A DNA stretch of 7,797 nucleotides from Actinomycetota bacterium. GTDB lineage: Bacteria; Actinomycetota; Acidimicrobiia; Acidimicrobiales; Ilumatobacteraceae. Of this stretch, positions 1-5,328 are shown piece after piece. Location of the stretch: assembly GCA_009704425.1 (NCBI GenBank), contig WLEG01000080.1, positions 1 to 7,797 of the forward strand. Direction: 5' to 3'. Below the pieces are notes generated by a model. The model did no database searches. It worked only from the letters and a program-made list of their open reading frames with translations, and was not told the DNA's origin. Position numbers and translations under genes: made by a program. Positions within the stretch are counted from its first letter, which is position 1, and every line of letters begins with the position of its first letter.

Positions 1-938
1 AGGATCTCCTGGCCGGACTCGTCGACGAGTTGCCGCGATCGGTGGACCCGGCGCTCATCATCGGTCTGGCTCCCTTCGACGACGCCGCGGTGTACCGCGT
101 CAGTGACGACGTCGCGTTGGTGAGCACCACGGACTTCTTCCCGCCGTTGGTGGACGATGCCGCCGATTTCGGGGCGATCGCCGCCGCAAACGCGTGCAGC
201 GACGTGTTCGCCATGGGTGGGCGGGTGGTGATGGCCATCAACGTGGCGGCGTTCCCCGAACACTTCCCGCGCGAGGCGATCGTGGCCATCTTCGACGCCG
301 CCGCCGCGGTGGTGGCCGAGGCCGGTGGAACCATCGCCGGCGGGCACACCATTCGCAATCCCGAGCCCATCTTCGGACTGGCCGTGCAGGGTGTGGTGCA
401 TCCGGATCGTGTGTTCACCAAGGGTGGCGCGCGGGTGGGTGACGTGTTGATGCTGTCCAAGCCGTTGGGGACCGGCATCGTGCTGGCGGGTGGTGACGAA
501 ACACAGAAGGCCGGCGCGATCGCCGGTATGCGCCGCTTGAACCGCGCGGCCAGCGAGGCATTGATCGGCGTCGGTGGCGTGCGAGCGGTGACCGACGTGA
601 CCGGCTACGCACTGGCCGGACACGGTTGGGAGATGGCCGAACGTTCACAGGGCGCTTTCCGCATCGAGTCGTCGCTGTTGCCGTTGTACCCGGGGGCCCG
701 CGAGATCGCGGCGCGCGGCGTGCGCACCGGTGGCGACGCGCGCAACAGAACGGCGGTCGGATCGCACGTGCGACTGGCCGACGGCGTGGATCCGGCGTTC
801 GACACCGTCGCTTTCGATCCGCAGACGTCGGGTGGTCTGTTGGCCGCGGTGGCCCCGCGCCACGTGGACGAACTGCGCGGCGAGTTCACCGTCATCGGTG
901 AGGTCGTCGACGGCGAACGCGGACTGCACATCGTCTGA
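1..938 (+). CDS. selD: Selenide, water dikinase (selenophosphate synthetase), 5'-truncated by the window edge
   Basis: SelD makes selenophosphate from selenide and ATP. Selenophosphate is the selenium donor for selenocysteine-tRNA and for 2-selenouridine in tRNA. The frame is open from the first full codon (position 3) to the TGA at 936-938, about 311 residues. Recognisable family blocks in order are DDAAVYR, STTDFF, a SDVFAMGG segment, AGGHTI followed by EPIFGLAV, TDVTGYALAGHG, and FDPQTSGGLL near the C-terminus; the Asp-rich segments bind Mg-ATP. An in-frame TTG at 30 is not the real start, because the homologous helix before VDP continues upstream (DLLAGLVDEL). The N-terminal tail with the catalytic Cys or Sec and the Lys lies outside the window, so it cannot be said whether SelD is itself a selenoprotein. 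The stop overlaps the rnhB start, so the two genes are probably co-transcribed. No selA, selB or tRNA-Sec is present here. Confidence 0.95.
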   Translation, partial: DLLAGLVDELPRSVDPALIIGLAPFDDAAVYRVSDDVALVSTTDFFPPLVDDAADFGAIAAANACSDVFAMGGRVVMAINVAAFPEHFPREAIVAIFDAAAAVVAEAGGTIAGGHTIRNPEPIFGLAVQGVVHPDRVFTKGGARVGDVLMLSKPLGTGIVLAGGDETQKAGAIAGMRRLNRAASEALIGVGGVRAVTDVTGYALAGHGWEMAERSQGAFRIESSLLPLYPGAREIAARGVRTGGDARNRTAVGSHVRLADGVDPAFDTVAFDPQTSGGLLAAVAPRHVDELRGEFTVIGEVVDGERGLHIV

Positions 939-1609
939 TGGTCTCCGTCGTCCCGACCCGCGATCTGGAGCGGTCGTTGCGCGACGAGGGATTCTCGTGC
1001 GTCGTGGGCGTGGACGAGGTGGGCAAGGGCGCGTGGGCCGGACCGTTGGCGGTGGGTATGGCGGTGTTGCCCGTCGACGGTGACCTGGCCGGTGTGCGCG
1101 ACTCCAAGTCGATCAGCGAGAAATCCCGCGAGAAGATGTTCGACACGGTGGCGTCCTGGTGCACCGCGTGGTCGGTGGGTTTCGCGTCTGCTCTGGAATG
1201 CGACGAACTCGGCATGGCCGCGGCGCAGCGACTGGCGACCGAGCGGGCGTTGCGTTCGCTCGGCACGCGCCCCGACGCCGCGGTGGTCGACGGCAGTTGG
1301 GATTTCGTGACGCCGTTGGTGCCTCGCGTGGAAATGCGCGTGAAGGGGGACACGTCGGTGTTGTCCATTTCCGCCGCCTCGATCCTGGCCAAGGTCACCC
1401 GTGACCGATTGATGCGCGAACTGTCCGAGCACCATCCGCAGTACAGCCTGGACACGAACAAGGGCTACCCGTGTCACTGGCACCGCACCGCTCTGCAGGG
1501 TTACGGACCGTCGTCCATCCACCGACGCTCGTGGGCATTCATGGACAATTTCGTTCCGTGGACCGGCACTCCGCGCGTCGACCGCGCGGCGCCGCCCACG
1601 TTGTTCTGA
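938..1609 (+). CDS. rnhB: Ribonuclease HII
   Basis: RNase HII is a cytoplasmic endonuclease that cuts RNA in RNA-DNA hybrids and starts ribonucleotide excision repair at single rNMPs in DNA. The protein is 223 aa, slightly longer than the E. coli enzyme (198 aa). Visible motifs are GVDEVGKG (catalytic D26 and E27, followed by the G-R/K-G motif with Lys at 30), RDSKSISEKSRE, VVDGSWD (D118), KGD (D138), SAASILAKVTRD, and NKGYP around Y177, the Tyr that senses the RNA-DNA junction. All four expected carboxylates are present, so the enzyme should be active. The ATG shares its A with the selD stop (TGATG). There is no clear Shine-Dalgarno, which suggests translational coupling to selD. The C-terminal ~20 residues (after about 205) look like a lineage-specific tail. 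The gene ends directly against the stop of the convergent acyl-CoA dehydrogenase. Confidence 0.96.
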   Translation: MVSVVPTRDLERSLRDEGFSCVVGVDEVGKGAWAGPLAVGMAVLPVDGDLAGVRDSKSISEKSREKMFDTVASWCTAWSVGFASALECDELGMAAAQRLATERALRSLGTRPDAAVVDGSWDFVTPLVPRVEMRVKGDTSVLSISAASILAKVTRDRLMRELSEHHPQYSLDTNKGYPCHWHRTALQGYGPSSIHRRSWAFMDNFVPWTGTPRVDRAAPPTLF

Positions 1610-2851
1610 TCACTTCTTCAGTTCGTTGAACGGGCTCTTGCTGTCGATGCCCGCGTCCTTCGGAAGACCCAGCACGCGCTCACCCACGATGTTGCGCATC
1701 ACCTCGTCGGAGCCACCGGCGATGCGACCACCGGGCGTGCCCAGGATGAGTTGATTCCAGGCGTAGGTGCCCCACTCGCCGCTGTCGGCCACGAGCTTGG
1801 GTCCGAGCACCATCGACACGAAGTTGCCGAGACGGATCATGTTGTTGGTGCCGGCCAGCTTGGCCATGCTCATCTCGGGTCCGGGCATCTGGCCGGACTT
1901 GATCTTGTCGAGCGCGCGCTGGTTGTTGTAACCGGCCACCTTGTTGTGGATGATGATCTTGGCCAGCTCGTCGCGCACCACCGGATCCGAGTCGAGTCCG
2001 TAGTGCTTCACCATCTCGATGACGCGGGTGAAGAACCCGCCGCCACCGCCGCCGCCACCGATGGCCGCGCGCTCGTTCATGAGCGTGGTGAGCGCGACGT
2101 TCCAACCGTTGTTGACATCGCCCAGTCGGTGATCGTCGCGCACGCGCACCTCGGTGAAGAAGACCTCGTTGAAGCTGGCGCCTCCGGTCATCTGGCGCAG
2201 CGGGCGAATCTCGACGCCGGGGGCGTTCATGTCGACGATGAAGCCGGTGAGTCCCTTGTGCTTGGGCAGGCTGGGATCGGTACGGGCGATGATCTCACCG
2301 ATCTGGCTGTAGTGCGCACCGCTGGTCCAGACCTTCTGGCCGGTGATGACCCATTCGTCGCCGTCGCGCTCGGCCTTGGTGGTGAGGCCGGCGAGGTCGC
2401 TGCCCGCGCCGGGCTCGCTGAACAACTGACAGCCGACGATGTCGCCGCGGTACATCTTGCGCATGTACAGATCGCGAGCGGTGTCGGAACCGTGCGCGAG
2501 GATGGTGGGAGCCACCATCCCGAGACCGATGGTGAAGCAGCTCTGGTTCGGGATGTCGAACTTGGACTCGAGCGAGTCGTAGGCGCGCTGGTACGCGGCC
2601 GGCAACGCACGACCGCCGTAGGACTCGGGGCCGGTGATGTATCCGAAGCCGGCGTCGAACTTCTTGCGACGCCACGCGCACGCGCGGTCGACGTCGATCT
2701 GCTCCTTGTCGCGCTCCTTCTCCTCGAACATGGCGACCTTGTCGGAGCCCTCGCCCCACACGAACTTCTTCTCGGCTTCCTTGCGGGGAGCGTTGGCTTC
2801 GAGGAAGGCCAGGGCTTCGGACTGGAACTGCTCGAGAGTGGGCTGCGACAT
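1610..2851 (-). CDS. Acyl-CoA dehydrogenase (FadE-like)
   Basis: This FAD-dependent enzyme oxidises the alpha-beta bond of an acyl-CoA and would pass electrons to ETF. The protein is 413 aa in the usual three-part fold: N-terminal helices (about 1-135), a middle beta domain with SEPGAGSDLAG (145-155) and the FAD-contacting VWTSGA (174-179), and C-terminal helices (about 250-413). At the position of the MCAD catalytic Glu (YEGT motif) it has Gly in RIAGGSDE (376-383). E260 in MNERAA aligns instead with the base of isovaleryl-CoA and long-chain dehydrogenases, so that is the likely catalytic residue. Eight glycines follow at 265-272. ATG 2851 is chosen over the in-frame start at 3004 because AGGAGG lies 7 nt upstream and the protein then begins with a normal family N-terminus; the extra 51 residues look like read-through of the intergenic region. 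The substrate is unknown: fatty acid, branched chain or sterol side chain are all possible. It is transcribed divergently from the Nfu-like gene. Confidence 0.93.
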   Translation of the reverse strand: MSQPTLEQFQSEALAFLEANAPRKEAEKKFVWGEGSDKVAMFEEKERDKEQIDVDRACAWRRKKFDAGFGYITGPESYGGRALPAAYQRAYDSLESKFDIPNQSCFTIGLGMVAPTILAHGSDTARDLYMRKMYRGDIVGCQLFSEPGAGSDLAGLTTKAERDGDEWVITGQKVWTSGAHYSQIGEIIARTDPSLPKHKGLTGFIVDMNAPGVEIRPLRQMTGGASFNEVFFTEVRVRDDHRLGDVNNGWNVALTTLMNERAAIGGGGGGGGFFTRVIEMVKHYGLDSDPVVRDELAKIIIHNKVAGYNNQRALDKIKSGQMPGPEMSMAKLAGTNNMIRLGNFVSMVLGPKLVADSGEWGTYAWNQLILGTPGGRIAGGSDEVMRNIVGERVLGLPKDAGIDSKSPFNELKK

Positions 2852-2858
2852 GGGAGGA

Positions 2859-2864
2859 CCTCCT
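2859..2864 (-). promoter_or_regulatory. Strong Shine-Dalgarno (AGGAGG) of the acyl-CoA dehydrogenase
   Basis: Read on the minus strand, AGGAGG lies 7 nt before ATG 2851 and fixes that start. It sits inside a short palindrome, GGAGGTCCTCC (2853-2863 on the plus strand as GGAGGACCTCC), which might partly mask it by pairing. It is the only strong Shine-Dalgarno seen in front of any gene in this window. Confidence 0.85.
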
Positions 2865-2881
2865 GAAAACGAGACAGGCGC

Positions 2882-2887
2882 ACCGTA
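2882..2887 (-). promoter_or_regulatory. Possible -10 element for the acyl-CoA dehydrogenase
   Basis: The minus strand reads TACGGT here, which fits the actinobacterial TAnnnT -10 pattern and would give a leader of roughly 24 nt containing the Shine-Dalgarno. I see no convincing -35. This is a weak call because such hexamers are common by chance. Confidence 0.3.
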
Positions 2888-2989
2888 CCCGACCTCGTCG
2901 GCGTCACGACAGGCGAACGCGTGTGGCATCGTCCACGGAACCGCGCCCGACGGTGGGTGTCGGACATCTTCCGGTGGACCCGGGGCAAG

Positions 2990-2995
2990 TAGGGT
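2990..2995 (+). promoter_or_regulatory. -10 hexamer TAGGGT of a leaderless promoter for the Nfu-like gene
   Basis: TAGGGT matches TAnnnT and is separated from ATG 3003 by 7 nt, so transcription would begin at or next to the A of the ATG. No purine-rich Shine-Dalgarno lies between them. The same geometry recurs before the next two plus-strand transcription units, which strengthens the call. Confidence 0.6.
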
Positions 2996-3002
2996 TGGTT
3001 GC

Positions 3003-3467
3003 ATGGGTCAGCCAGTCGTCGTCGTGGAAAAGCCGAGCCGTCGCCCGGGCATCGTCCGGTTCGAGGCCAATCGCAGCCTGTCGGGCATGGGCCACGACAG
3101 CTTCACCGCCGGCGACGCGTCGGGTCTGTTCGCCCGCGCCAACACCCCCGCGGCCGAGCTGGCCCGTCGGTTGTTCGCCACGGGCCGGGTGGCCGGTGTG
3201 CACGTGTACCAGAACATGGTCACCGTGGACCTGAACAAGGGTTTCGATTCCGAGGGCCTCGACGAGATCGTCCGTGACCTGTACCAGTACTGGAAGCCGG
3301 GCATGACACCGCCGGCTTTCGAGGACCTGGTGGCCGACGAGGCTCCGGCGGCGGCCACGGGCGACGCTCCCGCGGCCGGCGGTCCGGCCGTCGACAGTCG
3401 CGTTCCGGCGCACCTGATCGAGCGCAGCCGGGCGGCCCGCGCGAAGTGGGAAGCCAACCGCGGCTGA
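3003..3467 (+). CDS. Small protein resembling the Nfu/NifU N-terminal domain
   Basis: The product is 154 aa. Residues about 16-98 resemble the Nfu N-terminal domain found in iron-sulfur scaffold proteins: a strand (GIVRFEANRSL), a variable stretch, a helix of the pattern SPLAxxLF seen here as TPAAELARRLFATG (48-61), the strand-turn VAGVHVYQNMVTV (63-75), and a helix EGLDEIVRDLYQYW (84-97). The CxxC iron-sulfur-binding C-terminal domain of true Nfu/NifU is absent, and the protein has no cysteine at all, so it cannot hold a cluster by itself through Cys. An Ala/Pro/Gly-rich linker (about 112-130) leads to a basic helical tail (VPAHLIERSRAARAKWEANRG region, 134-154). The start at 3003 is supported by the leaderless promoter spacing. 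The domain assignment is by pattern only, and the function (adaptor or cluster-delivery accessory) is not established. Confidence 0.7.
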   Translation: MGQPVVVVEKPSRRPGIVRFEANRSLSGMGHDSFTAGDASGLFARANTPAAELARRLFATGRVAGVHVYQNMVTVDLNKGFDSEGLDEIVRDLYQYWKPGMTPPAFEDLVADEAPAAATGDAPAAGGPAVDSRVPAHLIERSRAARAKWEANRG

Positions 3468-3504
3468 CCTGTTTCGCCGATAGGGCCAAAGGTCCCGATC
3501 GACG

Positions 3505-3522
3505 TTTTCCCACCGGTGAAAA
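3505..3522 (+). promoter_or_regulatory. Inverted repeat around CACCGGTG, possible operator
   Basis: A perfect 8-bp palindrome CACCGGTG (3511-3518) is flanked by TTTTCC on the left and AAAA on the right, giving an almost symmetrical 18-bp element. It lies about 60 bp upstream of the -10 of the B12-binding regulator, in the AT-richest stretch of the window. Autoregulation by that protein is an inference. A weak terminator for the gene before it is less likely, because the A/T arms flank a short GC core with no loop. Confidence 0.35.
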
Positions 3523-3527
3523 GTCAC

Positions 3528-3546
3528 AGAAAACCCCTGATTTTCT
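3528..3546 (+). promoter_or_regulatory. Inverted repeat AGAAAA-N7-TTTTCT, possible operator
   Basis: The 6-bp arms AGAAAA (3528-3533) and TTTTCT (3541-3546) flank a 7-nt spacer, CCCCTGA. The element starts 5 bp after the neighbouring CACCGGTG repeat and ends about 35 bp before the -10 of the B12-binding regulator. Its A/T-rich arms stand out in a GC-rich genome. It could be a second operator half or part of a terminator for the Nfu-like gene; nothing in the sequence decides this. Confidence 0.35.
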
Positions 3547-3581
3547 TGCTCTCCAGTCACGCACGGTCGGAACATCCGTCT

Positions 3582-3587
3582 TAGCCT
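3582..3587 (+). promoter_or_regulatory. -10 hexamer TAGCCT of a leaderless promoter for the B12-binding regulator
   Basis: TAGCCT fits TAnnnT and stands 6 nt before GTG 3594, the spacing expected of a leaderless transcript. No Shine-Dalgarno is present between it and the start codon. No recognisable -35 is seen, which would fit an activator-dependent promoter but does not prove one. Confidence 0.55.
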
Positions 3588-3593
3588 GCCCGC

Positions 3594-4493
3594 GTGGCCG
3601 ACGACATCCTTTCCATCGAAGACGTGGCCACCGCATTGGGCGTCCATTACATGACCGCCTACCGCTACGTGAAGCGTCGGGCCCTGGAAGCCACACAGGT
3701 GAACGGTCAGTGGCAGATCACCCGGGCCGACCTGGACGACTTCTTGAAGCGGCGCACCGATCGCCATTCCAAGGCCGAGGGTTCGCGCGACGCTCGTCGC
3801 ACCGCGGACTATCACCGTGACCTGCACAAATGCCTGGTCGACTCCGACGCCAAGGCCGCCTTCGACGTGTTGCAGTCGGCCATCGATGCCGGGGCCGACA
3901 TGGAAGAGGTGTACCTCGAGATCCTCAGCCCCGTGCTGTCCGACATCGGCGCCAGTTGGGCGCGGGGCGAGATCGACATCTCGGTGGAGCACCAGGCCAC
4001 GGCCGTGGCCACGCGTTTGGTGGGTCAGTTGAGCCCGCGGTGCGTGCGTCGTGGACGCCGTCGTGGGAACGTCCTCATCGGTGGTCCCGCGGGGGAGCGT
4101 CATTCGTTGGCGCTGGCGATGCTGGGCGACTTGTTGCGTCTGCACGGCTGGGACGTGTCCGATCTGGGTGCCGACACCCCGTCGAACTCGTTCGTGCATG
4201 CGGCGTCCAGCATCTCGGACCTGGTGGCGGTGGGCGTCAGCGTGACCTCGAACGAATCCCTCGAGAGCGCCGCCGAGTTGCTGTCGACCCTGCGCCGGGC
4301 CATCGGTGACGAGTTGCCCGTTCTGGTGGGCGGGTCGGCGATCCGCGACTTCGACCACGCGCGTTCGCTGGGTGCCGATCACTTCGCCGAAGGGGCCCGC
4401 GGGTTCATCGACTTCCTCGATTCGTTGTCGAGCAAGGGCCGCAAGGCGTCGTCGACGAAGCAGTCCGCCGACGACGACGCCAGCAACGACTGA
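3594..4493 (+). CDS. Cobalamin-binding transcriptional regulator, CarH/LitR-like with excisionase-type HTH
   Basis: The 299-aa protein is a likely one-component DNA-binding sensor. Residues about 5-52 form an excisionase-type (HTH_17) winged helix: SIEDVATALGVHYMTAYRYV, then NGQWQITRADLDDFL. A short charged linker leads to a helical cap domain (about 70-147) with W122-x9-E132-H133. This is the Wx9EH signature that places adenosylcobalamin under the cap in light-sensing CarH/LitR proteins. A Rossmann-like B12-binding domain follows (about 158-275): GERHSLAL with H170 as candidate lower axial ligand, GWDVSDLGADTP (185-196), SVTSN, and VLVGGSAI (243-250). The last 20 residues are charged and low-complexity. 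GTG 3594 is chosen because it follows a -10 hexamer by 6 nt and starts the HTH cleanly. In CarH the dark adenosylcobalamin form is a tetrameric repressor that light breaks apart. That behaviour is inferred here from motifs only; a non-photochemical cobalamin sensor or a methyltransferase-like corrinoid domain are alternatives. Confidence 0.85.
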   Translation: MADDILSIEDVATALGVHYMTAYRYVKRRALEATQVNGQWQITRADLDDFLKRRTDRHSKAEGSRDARRTADYHRDLHKCLVDSDAKAAFDVLQSAIDAGADMEEVYLEILSPVLSDIGASWARGEIDISVEHQATAVATRLVGQLSPRCVRRGRRRGNVLIGGPAGERHSLALAMLGDLLRLHGWDVSDLGADTPSNSFVHAASSISDLVAVGVSVTSNESLESAAELLSTLRRAIGDELPVLVGGSAIRDFDHARSLGADHFAEGARGFIDFLDSLSSKGRKASSTKQSADDDASND

Positions 4494-4513
4494 CCCGCCC
4501 GACAGCCAGGTCC

Positions 4514-4539
4514 GTCAGCTGGGCCCGTCAGCCGGGCCC
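4514..4539 (+). repeat. Tandem direct repeat, 2 x 13 bp (GTCAGCyGGGCCC)
   Basis: GTCAGCTGGGCCC (4514-4526) is followed immediately by GTCAGCCGGGCCC (4527-4539), one mismatch in 13. Each unit ends in the palindrome GGGCCC. It lies 20 bp after the stop of the B12-binding regulator and upstream of the SOS box. Its function is unknown; it may be a recent duplication or part of a transcription terminator. Confidence 0.6.
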
Positions 4540-4549
4540 GAGCGCCCGG
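4532..4549 (+). terminator. Possible GC-rich hairpin terminator after the B12-binding regulator
   Basis: CCGGGC (4532-4537) and GCCCGG (4544-4549) can pair across the 6-nt loop CCGAGC. The stem overlaps the second tandem repeat. No T-tract follows (the next bases are AAACTTACG), so it is not a classical intrinsic terminator, although T-less hairpins are often suggested as terminators in actinobacteria. Confidence 0.35.
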
Positions 4550-4555
4550 AAACTT

Positions 4556-4571
4556 ACGAACACCTGTTCGC
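4556..4571 (+). promoter_or_regulatory. LexA (SOS) box in the imuA'-imuB promoter
   Basis: The core CGAACACCTGTTCG (4557-4570) has perfect 6-bp inverted arms, CGAACA and TGTTCG, around CC. It matches the Gram-positive/actinobacterial LexA operator pattern CGAAC-N4-GTTCG; the outer T and A of the mycobacterial 16-bp form are A4556 and C4571 here. It ends one base before the -10 hexamer, so bound LexA would block RNA polymerase. Its position in front of the mutasome genes is where such control is expected from mycobacteria. Induction would follow RecA-stimulated LexA self-cleavage after DNA damage. Confidence 0.88.
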
Positions 4572-4577
4572 TATAGT
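4572..4577 (+). promoter_or_regulatory. -10 hexamer TATAGT of the SOS-controlled leaderless promoter of imuA'
   Basis: TATAGT is a near-consensus TAnnnT -10 element. It is immediately downstream of the LexA box and 7 nt before ATG 4585, which predicts a leaderless imuA' message. No clear -35 TTGACA is present; the region 17 bp upstream reads GAAACT. Confidence 0.7.
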
Positions 4578-4584
4578 CGCCGCC

Positions 4585-5328
4585 ATGAGCGTTTCCGTGG
4601 CCCGTCGCACCGTGGATGTGTCCGCCCTGCGCGCGGGGATTCCCGCCGTCATGGCCCATGAGCGCCTGTTGCCGGTGCACCCGGTGTTGGCCCCCGTGTT
4701 CGGGGTGGCTCCCGGGGAACCGGGGTTGGTGCGAGGGCACACCGTGGTGTGTTCGGGTTCGGCGGCCATGTCGTGCGCGTTGGCCGTGATGGCCGCACCC
4801 ACGCGCGCCGGTTCGTGGGCCGGCGTGGTGGGGTTGCCGTCGGTGGGGGTGGCCGCGGCCGCCGAACTGGGGGTGGAACTGTCGCGCACCATCTTCGTGG
4901 CCGATGCATCGACGTCGTCGGCGACGTCGTCCGACATGGCGGCCGTCCTCTCGGCGTTGATCGATGGTGTGGAGGTGTTGGTGTTGTCGCGCCGCGTGGT
5001 GGCCACGGTGTCCGATGGCGTGATGCGCAAGTTGCACACCCGCATGCAGTCGCGGGGTTCGGTGTTGGTGTTGGTCGGAGATCCCGGCTCGGTCTCGGCC
5101 GACGTGCGTGTGAACGCCTCCACGGTGATGTGGGAAGGGGTCGGTGCCGGTCACGGACATCTGCAACGGCGACGCGTGAGTATCGAACTCGACGCGCGTC
5201 GGCGTGGTCGACCCACGCGGGCCGACGTGTGGTTGCCCGATCAACACGGCGGTCTCAGCGTGTGCGACGACGCATCGACGGGAACTGTTCCGACTGGCAA
5301 CGTCGTGTCGTTGCGTCGCACGGGATGA
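4585..5328 (+). CDS. imuA': ImuA'-like RecA-fold SOS mutagenesis protein
   Basis: This 247-aa protein resembles the actinobacterial ImuA' family. It works with ImuB and the error-prone polymerase DnaE2 in the mycobacterial mutasome that copies past damaged bases. Family features include the opening LPVHPVLAPVFG (29-40), a P-loop-like region LVRGHTVVCSGSAAMSCAL (48-66), GSWAGVVGLPSVGVAAAAELGVEL (77-99), a hydrophobic strand GVEVLVLSRR (128-137), RGSVLVLVGDP (158-168), and the C-terminal GHGHLQRRRVSIEL with ADVWLPDQHGG. The Walker A Lys-Thr/Ser is missing, so ATP binding by the usual P-loop is doubtful. The start at 4585 is preferred over the longer open frame from 4306 because it sits 7 nt after the -10 and just behind the SOS box, and the longer frame overlaps the upstream gene. 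Its stop overlaps the imuB start (ATGA), indicating an operon with coupled translation. Confidence 0.87.
   Translation: MSVSVARRTVDVSALRAGIPAVMAHERLLPVHPVLAPVFGVAPGEPGLVRGHTVVCSGSAAMSCALAVMAAPTRAGSWAGVVGLPSVGVAAAAELGVELSRTIFVADASTSSATSSDMAAVLSALIDGVEVLVLSRRVVATVSDGVMRKLHTRMQSRGSVLVLVGDPGSVSADVRVNASTVMWEGVGAGHGHLQRRRVSIELDARRRGRPTRADVWLPDQHGGLSVCDDASTGTVPTGNVVSLRRTG

Noticed and set aside
2036..2059. GCC/ACC run that looks like a microsatellite
   Set aside because: It encodes the poly-glycine segment with mixed codons in the correct frame, so it is treated as coding rather than as a separate repeat element.
1751..2866. A 371-codon open frame on the plus strand opposite the acyl-CoA dehydrogenase
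   Set aside because: It is the antisense shadow of a strong, motif-rich gene in GC-rich DNA. The translation has no recognisable domain and is dominated by Val, Leu, Ala, Gly, Asp and His.
2852..3004. A 51-residue N-terminal extension of the acyl-CoA dehydrogenase
   Set aside because: The extension overlaps the divergent promoter region, has no family similarity, and would ignore the strong Shine-Dalgarno in front of ATG 2851.
3483..3495. GGGCC-AAA-GGTCCC hairpin after the Nfu-like gene
   Set aside because: The stem is short and bulged and is not followed by T residues, too weak to call a terminator.
3569..3584. GGAAC followed by CGTC, resembling an ECF sigma-factor promoter
   Set aside because: The two elements are only 4 nt apart instead of about 16, so they cannot form such a promoter.
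2904..4382. A 492-codon open frame on the minus strand
   Set aside because: It runs antisense across two supported genes and two intergenic regions with promoters, and its product shows no domain.
4306..4584. An upstream extension of the imuA' frame
   Set aside because: It overlaps the end of the B12-binding regulator and would read through the SOS box and promoter.
4749..5324. An upstream extension of the imuB frame
   Set aside because: It lies wholly inside imuA' in another frame, is Arg/Gly-rich nonsense, and the ATGA overlap gives a natural start at 5325.
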